Source: Oligoflexus sp. (GTDB lineage: Bacteria; Bdellovibrionota_B; Oligoflexia; Oligoflexales; Oligoflexaceae). From it: a DNA stretch of 9,496 nucleotides. The stretch's first letter is position 1; every line of letters starts with the position of its first letter. A model generated the notes under the pieces. That model was given only the letters and a program-made list of their open reading frames with translations, was not told where the DNA came from and searched no databases. This document shows positions 1-6,257 of this stretch, one piece after another. The DNA lies in NCBI GenBank assembly GCA_030151925.1, contig JASLCY010000442.1, forward strand, positions 1 through 9,496. Direction: 5' to 3'. A program made the position numbers and the translations under genes.

Positions 1-1911
1 ACCTTCACCAACAAAGCGGCGAAGGAGATGAAGGAACGCCTCCACGACCTGGTCGGCAAGGCTTCCAAGGGCATCTTCATCGGCACTTTCCATAGCTTCT
101 GCCTGCGCATCCTGAGGGAGTTCGCGCCCCTCCTGGGACTCGACGCCCGCTTCTCCCTCGCGGGAACCTCGGACCAGGTCGATCTTATTCGCAAAGCCTT
201 GGAGGAAAGGGGCTGGCAGGGCCTCTATAAACCGGAAGACCTCCTCGCGCGCATCAGCAACGCGAAGAACGCCCTGCTTTTGCCGCACGAAATCACCGGC
301 GACTTCGCCGATCGGGATCCGGCGGTGCTGGCGGCGGTTTATGACCTCTACGAGAGACAGTTGAAGCTCAATCGCGTGATCGATTTCGATGACTGCATCT
401 TCAAGGCCGCTCTCCTCCTCAAAAATAATCCCGAGGTGCGGGAGAAGCTCGAGGAGCGCTGGACCCATTATCTGGTCGATGAGTTCCAAGACACGAATTT
501 CGCTCAGCTTTACGTCCTCGAGCTGCTGGCGAAAAGACACCGGAACATCTGCGTCGTCGGCGATGACGACCAATCGATCTACAGCTGGCGCGGCGCGATG
601 GTGGAGACGCTCGACAAGTTCGAGGAAACGTTCGCCGGCACGCGCCTCATCAAGCTCGAGCAGAACTACCGCTGCTCGAACGTGATCCTGAACGCCGCGA
701 ACAAGGTGATCCGCAACAACGCGGGCCGCAAGGGCAAGACGCTGTGGAGCGCCTCGAAGAACGAGGAGCCGATCACCCTCGCCTCCCACGTCGACGACGT
801 GAACGAAGCCAAGTGGATCGCGACGAAGATCTTCGGCCTGCTCGGCCAGGGGAAAAGGCCGCGCGACGTCGGCATCCTCTACCGGGCCAACAAGCAGTCC
901 CGCGCGATCGAGCTCGCGCTGAGGGAGCAGAACATCCATTACAAGGTCTACGGGGGCACGAGCTTTTTCGAGCGGAAGGAGGTGAAGGACTTCCTCTGCT
1001 ATTTCCGCCTCTCGGTGAACCCGAGCGATCGCCTCGCCTTCTGGCGGGTGATCAACACTCCCGCGCGCGGCATAGGGCTCAAGACTTTGGAGAAGATCGA
1101 AGAGAAGGCCAAAGAGCTCGGCGTCAGCCCTTTCGAAGTCCTGAGCGGCGAGCACATCCCGCTCGACAGCAAGGTGAAGGCCGCGGCTCTGCACTTCACC
1201 TCGGTGCTCAAGAGCATCCAGAGCGCGCCTCTCACCGATCCGGCCGAACTCGAGGAGCGCGGCCGGCGCATCATCAAGGAGTTCGGCCTCGAGGATGAGA
1301 TCAAACTCAAGACCTCGCACGAAGGCTCGCGCCGCCGTAAGCTCGACGCCTTAAAGCGGCTTCCGACCTGGATCAAGGAGATCGGCGAATCGCGCCTCGA
1401 AGAGAAGGGCTCTCTGCAGCTCCTCGATCTGCTCGACCAGCTGAGCCTCGATTCGGAAGGCGCGGCCGAGAAGGACAAGGGCAACGACAACCACGTCTCC
1501 CTCATGACCATCCACGGTTCCAAGGGCCTCGAGTTCCCGGTGGTGTTCGTCTGCGGCGTGGAGGAGGACCAGCTCCCGCACAAGAACAGCCGGGATTCCG
1601 AGCTCGGCCTCTCCGAGGAGCGGCGGCTCTTCTATGTGGCGCTCACCCGCGCGAAAGAGAAGCTCCACCTGAGCTACGCGCGCGAGCGCTTCTCGCAGTT
1701 CAAAAAGTCCGAGAGGAAGCCGAGCCGCTTCCTGGAAGAGCTCCCGAGCGAGAATATCCTTACGGAACTCGACGCGGCGAAACGCGCCGAGCTCGGCGAG
1801 AAGGATAAGAAGCAGGTGAACATGGCGAGGCTTTCCGCCCTCAAGAGCCAGCTTAAATCGGGGTTTGACAGCAAGCCCGGAGCGAGCCTGCCGGTTCTCG
1901 GGAAAGGTTAG
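1..1911 (+). CDS. rep: Rep-like UvrD/PcrA-family superfamily 1 DNA helicase, 5' truncated
   Basis: This is an ATP-dependent 3'-5' DNA helicase of superfamily 1A, acting on chromosomal DNA in replication restart and removal of bound proteins. The reading frame is already open at base 1, which encodes TFTNKAAKEM, the family's motif Ia, so the ATG at base 28 is internal. The Walker A segment, roughly the first 50 residues, lies upstream of the window. Seen motifs, in fragment numbering: GTFHSF (~28-33), Walker B DEFQDT (160-165), GDDDQSIYSWRGA (187-199), QNYR (221-224), ILYRANKQSR (292-301), the motif V region MTIHGSKGLEFP (~502-513) and motif VI ERRLFYVALTRAK (540-552). The GGTSFF stretch, the KPSRFLEELP segment and the short tail ending in MARLSALKSQL resemble Rep more than UvrD or PcrA, whose tails are longer. 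The 636 visible residues would give about 690 in full. Helicase identity is very secure; Rep rather than PcrA/UvrD is likely but not proven. Its stop codon overlaps that of convergent rpoH. Confidence 0.93.
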   Translation, partial: TFTNKAAKEMKERLHDLVGKASKGIFIGTFHSFCLRILREFAPLLGLDARFSLAGTSDQVDLIRKALEERGWQGLYKPEDLLARISNAKNALLLPHEITGDFADRDPAVLAAVYDLYERQLKLNRVIDFDDCIFKAALLLKNNPEVREKLEERWTHYLVDEFQDTNFAQLYVLELLAKRHRNICVVGDDDQSIYSWRGAMVETLDKFEETFAGTRLIKLEQNYRCSNVILNAANKVIRNNAGRKGKTLWSASKNEEPITLASHVDDVNEAKWIATKIFGLLGQGKRPRDVGILYRANKQSRAIELALREQNIHYKVYGGTSFFERKEVKDFLCYFRLSVNPSDRLAFWRVINTPARGIGLKTLEKIEEKAKELGVSPFEVLSGEHIPLDSKVKAAALHFTSVLKSIQSAPLTDPAELEERGRRIIKEFGLEDEIKLKTSHEGSRRRKLDALKRLPTWIKEIGESRLEEKGSLQLLDLLDQLSLDSEGAAEKDKGNDNHVSLMTIHGSKGLEFPVVFVCGVEEDQLPHKNSRDSELGLSEERRLFYVALTRAKEKLHLSYARERFSQFKKSERKPSRFLEELPSENILTELDAAKRAELGEKDKKQVNMARLSALKSQLKSGFDSKPGASLPVLGKG

Positions 1912-2789
1912 TTCTCGATATCGATGATGCCGCGATCCTTCACGAAGCCCTTGAGCCTCTGGATGATCTTGGCTTCGATCTGCCGCGCGCGCTCGCGCGT
2001 GACCTTATAGCGATCGCCGATCTCCTGCAGGGTCAACGGCTCTTCGGCGATGATGCGATCGTTGAAGATCTCGAGATCGCGGCCTTTCAGGGTCTGCTTG
2101 AATTCGTCGAGATGCTCGGCGAAACGCGAGCGGATCTCCTCGGTCGCGAGAGCCTCGTCCGCGCCGGCCGCCGGGCTACTGAACTGCGCGCCGCGCAACT
2201 CGCCTTCCTCCTCGCCCACCGGAGCGTCGAGGGAATAATCCGGCCCCGCCAGGCGCATCTGCATGTCGACGACGTCTTTTTCGCGAACGTTCAGGCGATC
2301 GGCCAGCATCTTAGGATCGGCGCGATCGTATTCCGCGAGCAGGCGGTCCATTTCTTTCCTAAGATTGAAGAATAATTTCCGCTGCGCCGCGGTGGTGCCA
2401 ATTTTAACCTGACTCTTGTTATCCATGATGTATTTCAGGATATAAGCGCGTATCCACCAGGCCGCGTAGCTCGACAGTTTTACGCCCTTGTAGGGGTTGA
2501 ACTTCTTCACCGCTTGCATCAGACCGTAGTTTCCTTCTTGAATCAGATCGAGAAGGTTGGTCTGGGCCTGCCGAAAATCATTAGCTATTTTGACGACAAG
2601 GCGGAGATTCGAGGTTACAAGACGGTGTGCGGCTGCTATATCTCCCTCTTCAAAATGCTTCTGGGCATAGTCGAGTTCTTCTTCCGGAGAGAGCAGCGGG
2701 TATTTCGCGATTTCGTTGAGGTAGAGCTGCAGAGGCGTGAGTTTCGATACGGACTGATCCGCCCGTGGAGTCGGCAGATTTTTGGTCAT
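1908..2789 (-). CDS. rpoH: RNA polymerase sigma factor RpoH (sigma-32 family)
   Basis: This sigma factor directs RNA polymerase to heat-shock promoters (chaperones, proteases). The 293-residue product matches the usual 280-300 of the family. Seen: an N-terminal segment LTPLQLYLNEI (17-27), region 2.1-2.2 with SNLRLVVKIA and DLIQEGNYGLMQAV (60-94), region 2.4 YAAWWIRAYILKYIMD (108-123), the diagnostic RpoH box QRKLFFNLR (136-144), and a region 4.2 helix-turn-helix LTLQEIGDRYKVTRERARQIE (252-272). The RpoH box separates it from RpoD and RpoS. The frame is open 25 codons further upstream, but ATG 2789 is chosen because AGGGGGG lies 7 bases before it and the protein then starts like family members. 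The upstream part would also overlap the divergent gene. The divergent lipid kinase begins 42 bases away. A strong promoter candidate (2847-2874) lies inside that neighbour. Confidence 0.95.
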   Translation of the reverse strand: MTKNLPTPRADQSVSKLTPLQLYLNEIAKYPLLSPEEELDYAQKHFEEGDIAAAHRLVTSNLRLVVKIANDFRQAQTNLLDLIQEGNYGLMQAVKKFNPYKGVKLSSYAAWWIRAYILKYIMDNKSQVKIGTTAAQRKLFFNLRKEMDRLLAEYDRADPKMLADRLNVREKDVVDMQMRLAGPDYSLDAPVGEEEGELRGAQFSSPAAGADEALATEEIRSRFAEHLDEFKQTLKGRDLEIFNDRIIAEEPLTLQEIGDRYKVTRERARQIEAKIIQRLKGFVKDRGIIDIEN

Positions 2790-2796
2790 AAACGGG

Positions 2797-2803
2797 CCCC
2801 CCT
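2797..2803 (-). promoter_or_regulatory. Ribosome binding site deciding the rpoH start
   Basis: Read on the minus strand this is AGGGGGG, 7 bases before the ATG at 2789-2787. It supports that start over the in-frame ATG at 2864, which has no comparable site and would lie inside the divergent kinase gene. Confidence 0.6.
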
Positions 2804-2810
2804 GCAAGAA

Positions 2811-2839
2811 CCTGACAGATAGGAACTGTATATGCCAGG
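2811..2839. repeat. Interrupted inverted repeat across the rpoH/lipid kinase divergent junction
   Basis: CCTGACAG (2811-2818) is matched by CTGT (2826-2829) and, after six bases, CAGG (2836-2839). The stem is therefore ACAG/CTGT around ATAGGAA, extended by CCTG/CAGG. On the plus strand the loop carries the AGGA ribosome binding site of the kinase, and the six-base bulge carries its ATG. On the minus strand the repeat begins at the predicted 5' end of the rpoH transcript. It could be an operator or an RNA hairpin. The arms are short, so chance is possible. Confidence 0.4.
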
Positions 2840-3764
2840 AATCGGGATCATAGCAAATCCCCACTCTAAGTTAAATAAACGTTCCCCCCATACGCTAACC
2901 CTTATGGCGGAAGCTGTTGGTCATGATGGCGTCTTCACTGTGACGCGTGACCTCGACCACCTGGACGAGACTCTAAAAGCCTATAAAGATCAGGGTATTT
3001 CTATCGTCGGCATCAACGGCGGCGACGGCACCATCTCGCAGATCATCACCCGCATGCTCACCCTCTACGGCTCGCAGCCCCTGCCGCTCCTGGCTCTGCT
3101 GCGCGGCGGGACGATGAACCTCATCGCCTCGCAGCTTTCGATCAACGGGACGCCGGTCGAGAACATCCACCGGCTCGTCGAGCTGGTGAAGAGCGGGAAA
3201 TCCTTGCCCACGCAGCGCCTGGCGACGCTTAAGATCAACGACATATACGGCTTCCTCTACGCCGATCAATCCTCGACGGCTATTCTCGAAGAATTCTATC
3301 GCAAAAAATCCGGGCATCTCGGGGCCGCCTGGCTCGCGACGAAGGTCACGGCGAGTTTCCTGACCCAAGGGCCTTTGATCCAGCGCGTGATCCGGTCGAT
3401 CCCGCTCAAGGCGGACTTCAAGCCCGCCGGGCAGATCAATCGCCGCGTCCTCGGCTGCTTCGCCGGGACGATCACGAAGTTCCCCCTGGGATTCCCCTTC
3501 CTGCCGCTCGCCCGCCGCTATCCCAATCATTTCCAGGTGACCGCCGTGACCTGCAAAGCCACGCAACTCCTCTGGCACATGCCGCTCATCCTGCTCCTGC
3601 AGCGCGAAGGCCGGTCCCTCGGCAAGGAGAGCTTCTGCTGCCGCGAGGCGCACTTCCGATACGAGGGTGAAGCGCATTTCACCGTCGACGGCGAGATCTA
3701 TCGCTCGAGGAACGGCGAGATTCTGATCGAGGCGGGGCCCTCCCTCCGTTTTCTCTCTCTGTGA
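2832..3764 (+). CDS. Diacylglycerol kinase family lipid kinase (DagK/YegS type)
   Basis: This is a member of the diacylglycerol kinase catalytic family, which phosphorylates lipid hydroxyls (diacylglycerol, phosphatidylglycerol or sphingoid-type substrates) at the membrane surface using ATP. The 310-residue length is typical. Seen: an N-terminal nucleotide-fold start GIGIIANPHS (3-12), the glycine-rich NGGDGT (62-67), a second glycine motif GGTMN (92-96) in place of the usual G-T-x-N-D, and FTVDGE near the C-terminus (283-288), the family's typical closing motif. There is no signal peptide and no clear membrane helix. The start at 2832 has AGGA at 2821-2824, 7 bases upstream. The first ~100 bases are AT-richer than the rest, consistent with the rpoH promoter lying there. 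It is divergent from rpoH, and amgK follows on the same strand after a promoter-bearing gap. The exact lipid substrate cannot be told from sequence. Confidence 0.88.
   Translation: MPGIGIIANPHSKLNKRSPHTLTLMAEAVGHDGVFTVTRDLDHLDETLKAYKDQGISIVGINGGDGTISQIITRMLTLYGSQPLPLLALLRGGTMNLIASQLSINGTPVENIHRLVELVKSGKSLPTQRLATLKINDIYGFLYADQSSTAILEEFYRKKSGHLGAAWLATKVTASFLTQGPLIQRVIRSIPLKADFKPAGQINRRVLGCFAGTITKFPLGFPFLPLARRYPNHFQVTAVTCKATQLLWHMPLILLLQREGRSLGKESFCCREAHFRYEGEAHFTVDGEIYRSRNGEILIEAGPSLRFLSL
2847..2874 (-). promoter_or_regulatory. Candidate sigma-70 type promoter for rpoH
   Basis: On the minus strand, TTAACT (2874-2869) is followed after 16 bases by TATGAT (2852-2847), preceded by TGC, which forms an extended -10 (TGnTATGAT). 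Transcription would start near 2840 and leave a leader of about 50 bases before the rpoH ATG. The whole promoter lies within the first 15 codons of the divergent lipid kinase. The -10 is 5/6 to consensus and the -35 is 4/6. It is inferred from sequence only. Confidence 0.55.
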
Positions 3765-3770
3765 AGGCAG

Positions 3771-3799
3771 TTCCTAGCCGGCAGGATTTGCCCTATAAT
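3771..3799 (+). promoter_or_regulatory. Candidate promoter of the amgK-murU operon
   Basis: A perfect -10 hexamer TATAAT (3794-3799) lies 17 bases after TTCCTA (3771-3776), a weak -35 with 3 of 6 consensus bases. Transcription would begin near 3806. That gives a leader of about 20 bases for a start at 3828, or about 210 bases for a start at 4014. The site begins 6 bases after the lipid kinase stop codon, so amgK-murU can be expressed separately from the upstream gene. Confidence 0.5.
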
Positions 3800-3827
3800 A
3801 AACATACCGATTCACGCGAGGTCAGCC

Positions 3828-5048
3828 ATGGCAGCAAGAGGCATCTTGCTCTCGTACGGGCCTCATCATTTCGTGGCGTCAGCAAGCGTCTGGGGCCGAA
3901 GCGGGTACCACATGGATGTTTTAAGATCGGCCAAGAACAAGACGGGCACCACCCAAGACGCTCCCCTCGTTTCCGCCAGCGAGACCCCATCTCCTTCGAA
4001 CCAAGGTCAAACGATGCGCTCAAAGACCCTGCCTCCGCCCCCTGACGCCGCCATCTCCCAGGCCCTGGGCCTGGCCAAAGTCTCGACCTCATGGCTTGCC
4101 GGCGACGGCTCGGATCGTTGCTACTACCGCGTGCAGGCCGGCGAGAGCTCGTTCGTGCTCATGCAGCTCTCGGGCGACGACGCGATCCAGCTGAAGAAAG
4201 ACGGCTATGAATGGGTCAAAATCGGGCGCCTGCTGCACGATCACGGGATCTCCGCCCCTCAGCCCGTCGCCGCGCTTCCGGACTTCGCAGCGCTCATTAT
4301 CGAGGATTACGGCGATCTCATGCTCGAGACCCGCGCCCTCGCCGATCTCGCGGCCGGCAAGCGCGAGGAGGTCCTCGGCCTTTATCGCCAATCGTTCGAC
4401 ATACTCGGGCGTTTCCTCGAGATTACGGAAAAAGGCCAGTCTCACTGGACCGAGCGGTCGTTCGATGCCGCGCGCCTCGATTGGGAGCTGCATTTCTTCC
4501 AGGAGCACTTCCTGAAGGGCGTCCTGAAGTGGGAGCTCTCGGCGAGCGAGCAGAAGGCCTTCAACGCCGACGCCAAGGCCCTCGCGGAGCGGCTCGCGGC
4601 GGGATCGGACTATTTCGTCCACCGCGATTTCCACTCGCGCAACGTCATGGTCCGCAACGGCAAGCTCGCCGTGATCGACTTCCAGGACGCGCGTCTCGGG
4701 CCCGCGACCTACGACCTCGTATCCATTTGTTTCGATTCCTATATCCCCCTGACTTCGGCGGAGCGCGTAAAACTCGTGCACGAAGGCTGCGACCGCCTGG
4801 TCCAAAGCGCTCCGAAGCTTACGCGCCAGGACCTCGAGGACGAATGGCGGCCGATGCTCCTGCAGCGGCAGCTCAAAGCGCTCGGCAGCTTCGGTTACCT
4901 CACCGTCCAGAAGAACCGCGGCAACTACCTGAAGTACGTGCCGGCCGCCCTGGAAACCCTCTCGACCGACAACGTCGGCTCGAAGGATTGGAGCTTCCTC
5001 TCGACCGACCTTATCGCGGGTATTCAAAAGCGTTGGAAAAACCCATGA
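3828..5048 (+). CDS. amgK: AmgK-like N-acetylmuramate/N-acetylglucosamine anomeric kinase (APH fold)
   Basis: This cytoplasmic kinase has the aminoglycoside phosphotransferase fold. The AmgK family phosphorylates the anomeric hydroxyl of MurNAc and GlcNAc recovered from wall turnover. Seen (406-residue numbering): the nucleotide-binding start around WLAGDGSDRCYYRV (89-102), LIIEDYGDLMLE (157-168), the catalytic loop HRDFHSRN (265-272) and the metal-binding segment VIDFQDARLGPATYDLVS (282-299). The last two match AmgK closely rather than drug-modifying phosphotransferases. The start is uncertain. ATG 3828 has GAGG about 7 bases upstream and sits just after a promoter. ATG 4014 (residue 63) has AAGG 7 bases upstream and gives 344 residues, close to the ~340 of known AmgK proteins. 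The first 62 residues show no recognisable homology and use codons rare elsewhere in this gene (AGA, TTA). The gene overlaps murU by ATGA, as expected for a two-step pathway. Homology is secure; the N-terminus is not. Confidence 0.85.
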   Translation: MAARGILLSYGPHHFVASASVWGRSGYHMDVLRSAKNKTGTTQDAPLVSASETPSPSNQGQTMRSKTLPPPPDAAISQALGLAKVSTSWLAGDGSDRCYYRVQAGESSFVLMQLSGDDAIQLKKDGYEWVKIGRLLHDHGISAPQPVAALPDFAALIIEDYGDLMLETRALADLAAGKREEVLGLYRQSFDILGRFLEITEKGQSHWTERSFDAARLDWELHFFQEHFLKGVLKWELSASEQKAFNADAKALAERLAAGSDYFVHRDFHSRNVMVRNGKLAVIDFQDARLGPATYDLVSICFDSYIPLTSAERVKLVHEGCDRLVQSAPKLTRQDLEDEWRPMLLQRQLKALGSFGYLTVQKNRGNYLKYVPAALETLSTDNVGSKDWSFLSTDLIAGIQKRWKNP

Positions 5049-5983
5049 AAGCACTCCTCCTCGCGGCGGGTTACGGCTCGCGCCTCCGTCCCTTGACCGA
5101 CCGGTTGCCGAAGCCCCTGACGCTGTTCATGGGCCGGCCCATCCTCGATATCGTCGCCGGCCAGGTGCAAAGGGCCGGCGTGAACGAGATCGCGGTCAAC
5201 ACCCATCACCTTGCCGACCAGATCGCGCGTCACGTGGCTTCCTCACAGGCGTATAAGCAGCCTATTCACATCTCGTATGAGCCTGAGATCCTTGGCACCG
5301 GCGGGTGCTTAAACCCCCTGAGGACCTGGTTAGGCAGCGATGATCTCCTCATCTTCAACGGCGATATCATCTGTCCTCTGCCGCTGAAGGATCTCATGCG
5401 GGCCTTCCATAAGAGCAGCGCGCTGGCGGCGATGGCCCTGATCCCGCATCGGGACGGGACGACTCCGGTCTATGTGAAGGACGGGGCGGTCGTCAGCATC
5501 GGCGAGGCGGTGAAGGGAGCCGAACAAAGAACCTTCTCGGGGATCCATATCCTGAGCCGCAGCTTCGTCGAGGAGGTCCCTCGCCAGGGCTTTCTCAGCG
5601 TTATCGATACCTATAAAGAGCTTTTGGGGCAAAAAGGCCAAATCCTGGCTTATGACTTCAACGGGTACTGGGCGGATCTCGGCATTCCCAAGGATTACCT
5701 GGAAGCGCACGACGCGATCTGGAAGCATCCGGGACGGGACGGGATACTCGAGGCCCTAGGGTTCGACGCGAGCGGCTGGACGTTTGATGCGGCGCAGCGG
5801 ACGTTGTTCGTCGACGGCGCCGTGCGGGCCGGATTTAAGGATTCGTTCGTCTTCGGGCCGATACCGGAGGCCGAGGGTATACACGTCGAACGTTGTATAG
5901 TCTATCCAGAGACCGACATGACGAGCCTAGGCGATGAATACGGAAAGATATTGAGTCCGTACGCGAGACTGAGCATTGTGTGA
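5045..5983 (+). CDS. murU: MurU-like N-acetylmuramate-1-phosphate uridylyltransferase (NTP transferase family)
   Basis: This is a cytoplasmic sugar-1-phosphate nucleotidyltransferase. Next to amgK, its most likely reaction is UTP + MurNAc-1-P to UDP-MurNAc, the second step of the anomeric cell-wall recycling route. Seen (312 residues): the signature LLLAAGYGSRLRPLT (4-18) with PKPL (22-25), EILGTGGCL (81-89), the metal-binding NGD (105-107), and YWADLGIPKDYLEAH (208-222), the usual end of the catalytic domain. Known MurU proteins are about 220-230 residues. This one has about 85 more, including GAVRAGFKDSFVFGP (258-272) and HVERCIVYPETDM (280-292), which look like a short, degenerate left-handed beta-helix. 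The open frame runs upstream through amgK, but ATG 5045 is the true start: the signature begins there and it overlaps the amgK stop (ATGA). There is no clear ribosome binding site, so translational coupling is likely. A related mannose- or heptose-1-phosphate guanylyltransferase is the main alternative. Confidence 0.83.
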   Translation: MKALLLAAGYGSRLRPLTDRLPKPLTLFMGRPILDIVAGQVQRAGVNEIAVNTHHLADQIARHVASSQAYKQPIHISYEPEILGTGGCLNPLRTWLGSDDLLIFNGDIICPLPLKDLMRAFHKSSALAAMALIPHRDGTTPVYVKDGAVVSIGEAVKGAEQRTFSGIHILSRSFVEEVPRQGFLSVIDTYKELLGQKGQILAYDFNGYWADLGIPKDYLEAHDAIWKHPGRDGILEALGFDASGWTFDAAQRTLFVDGAVRAGFKDSFVFGPIPEAEGIHVERCIVYPETDMTSLGDEYGKILSPYARLSIV

Positions 5984-6257
5984 TTAGACAGGTGAATAAG
6001 CAGGCGTTGCGAGGGATGGGCGAGGATGAGGGCTTCTGCGAGGGGTCCGCTTCGATGCTGTTTTTAAAATCCGTCAGCGCTATCAGTCTTCTTAGAAGTC
6101 ATTGCGCAATCGATCTTTAAAACAGGCTTCGTGGCTTCACTTCGGTATGGGAGACTTGTTCTTCCGTTCGTCTGCGACTGCTGTTTGAATCGCTCGGAAC
6201 CGTTTGAGATCTTACCTAAAGAGAATCACGTCCAAAACTATCTTGAGTGCTTAAGAA
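5984..6257. other. Gap without genes between convergent murU and the LysM gene
   Basis: These 274 bases are less GC-rich than the flanking plus-strand genes and contain no open frame worth calling on either strand. Convergent genes should end here, but no strong terminator hairpin is visible. The best plus-strand candidate is a five-pair stem (6039-6043 with 6050-6054, one G-T pair) followed after six bases by TTTTT at 6061-6065. That is a weak match to an intrinsic terminator. A minus-strand stem at 6174-6193 has no T-run after it. No tRNA or known RNA family was recognised. Confidence 0.4.

Noticed and set aside
3761..4045. Plus-strand open frame of 94 codons overlapping the end of the lipid kinase and start of amgK
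   Set aside because: It overlaps two better supported genes, has no ribosome binding site and no recognisable protein features.
4211..5044. In-frame upstream extension of murU through amgK
   Set aside because: This part is the amgK gene read in another frame, Arg/Pro-rich as expected for shadow translation of GC-rich DNA; the nucleotidyltransferase signature begins at 5045.
6039..6065. Intrinsic terminator after murU
   Set aside because: The stem has only five pairs, one of them G-T, and six bases separate it from the T-run; too weak to list as a terminator.
6089..6100. CTTCTTAGAAG near-palindrome in the murU-LysM gap
   Set aside because: Only five pairs with a one-base centre; it has no T-run and no second copy, so chance is likely.
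6241..6257. Possible half of a CIRCE heat-shock element (GAGTGCTTAA)
   Set aside because: The half site has an inserted base and there is no partner TTAGCACTC at the required spacing.
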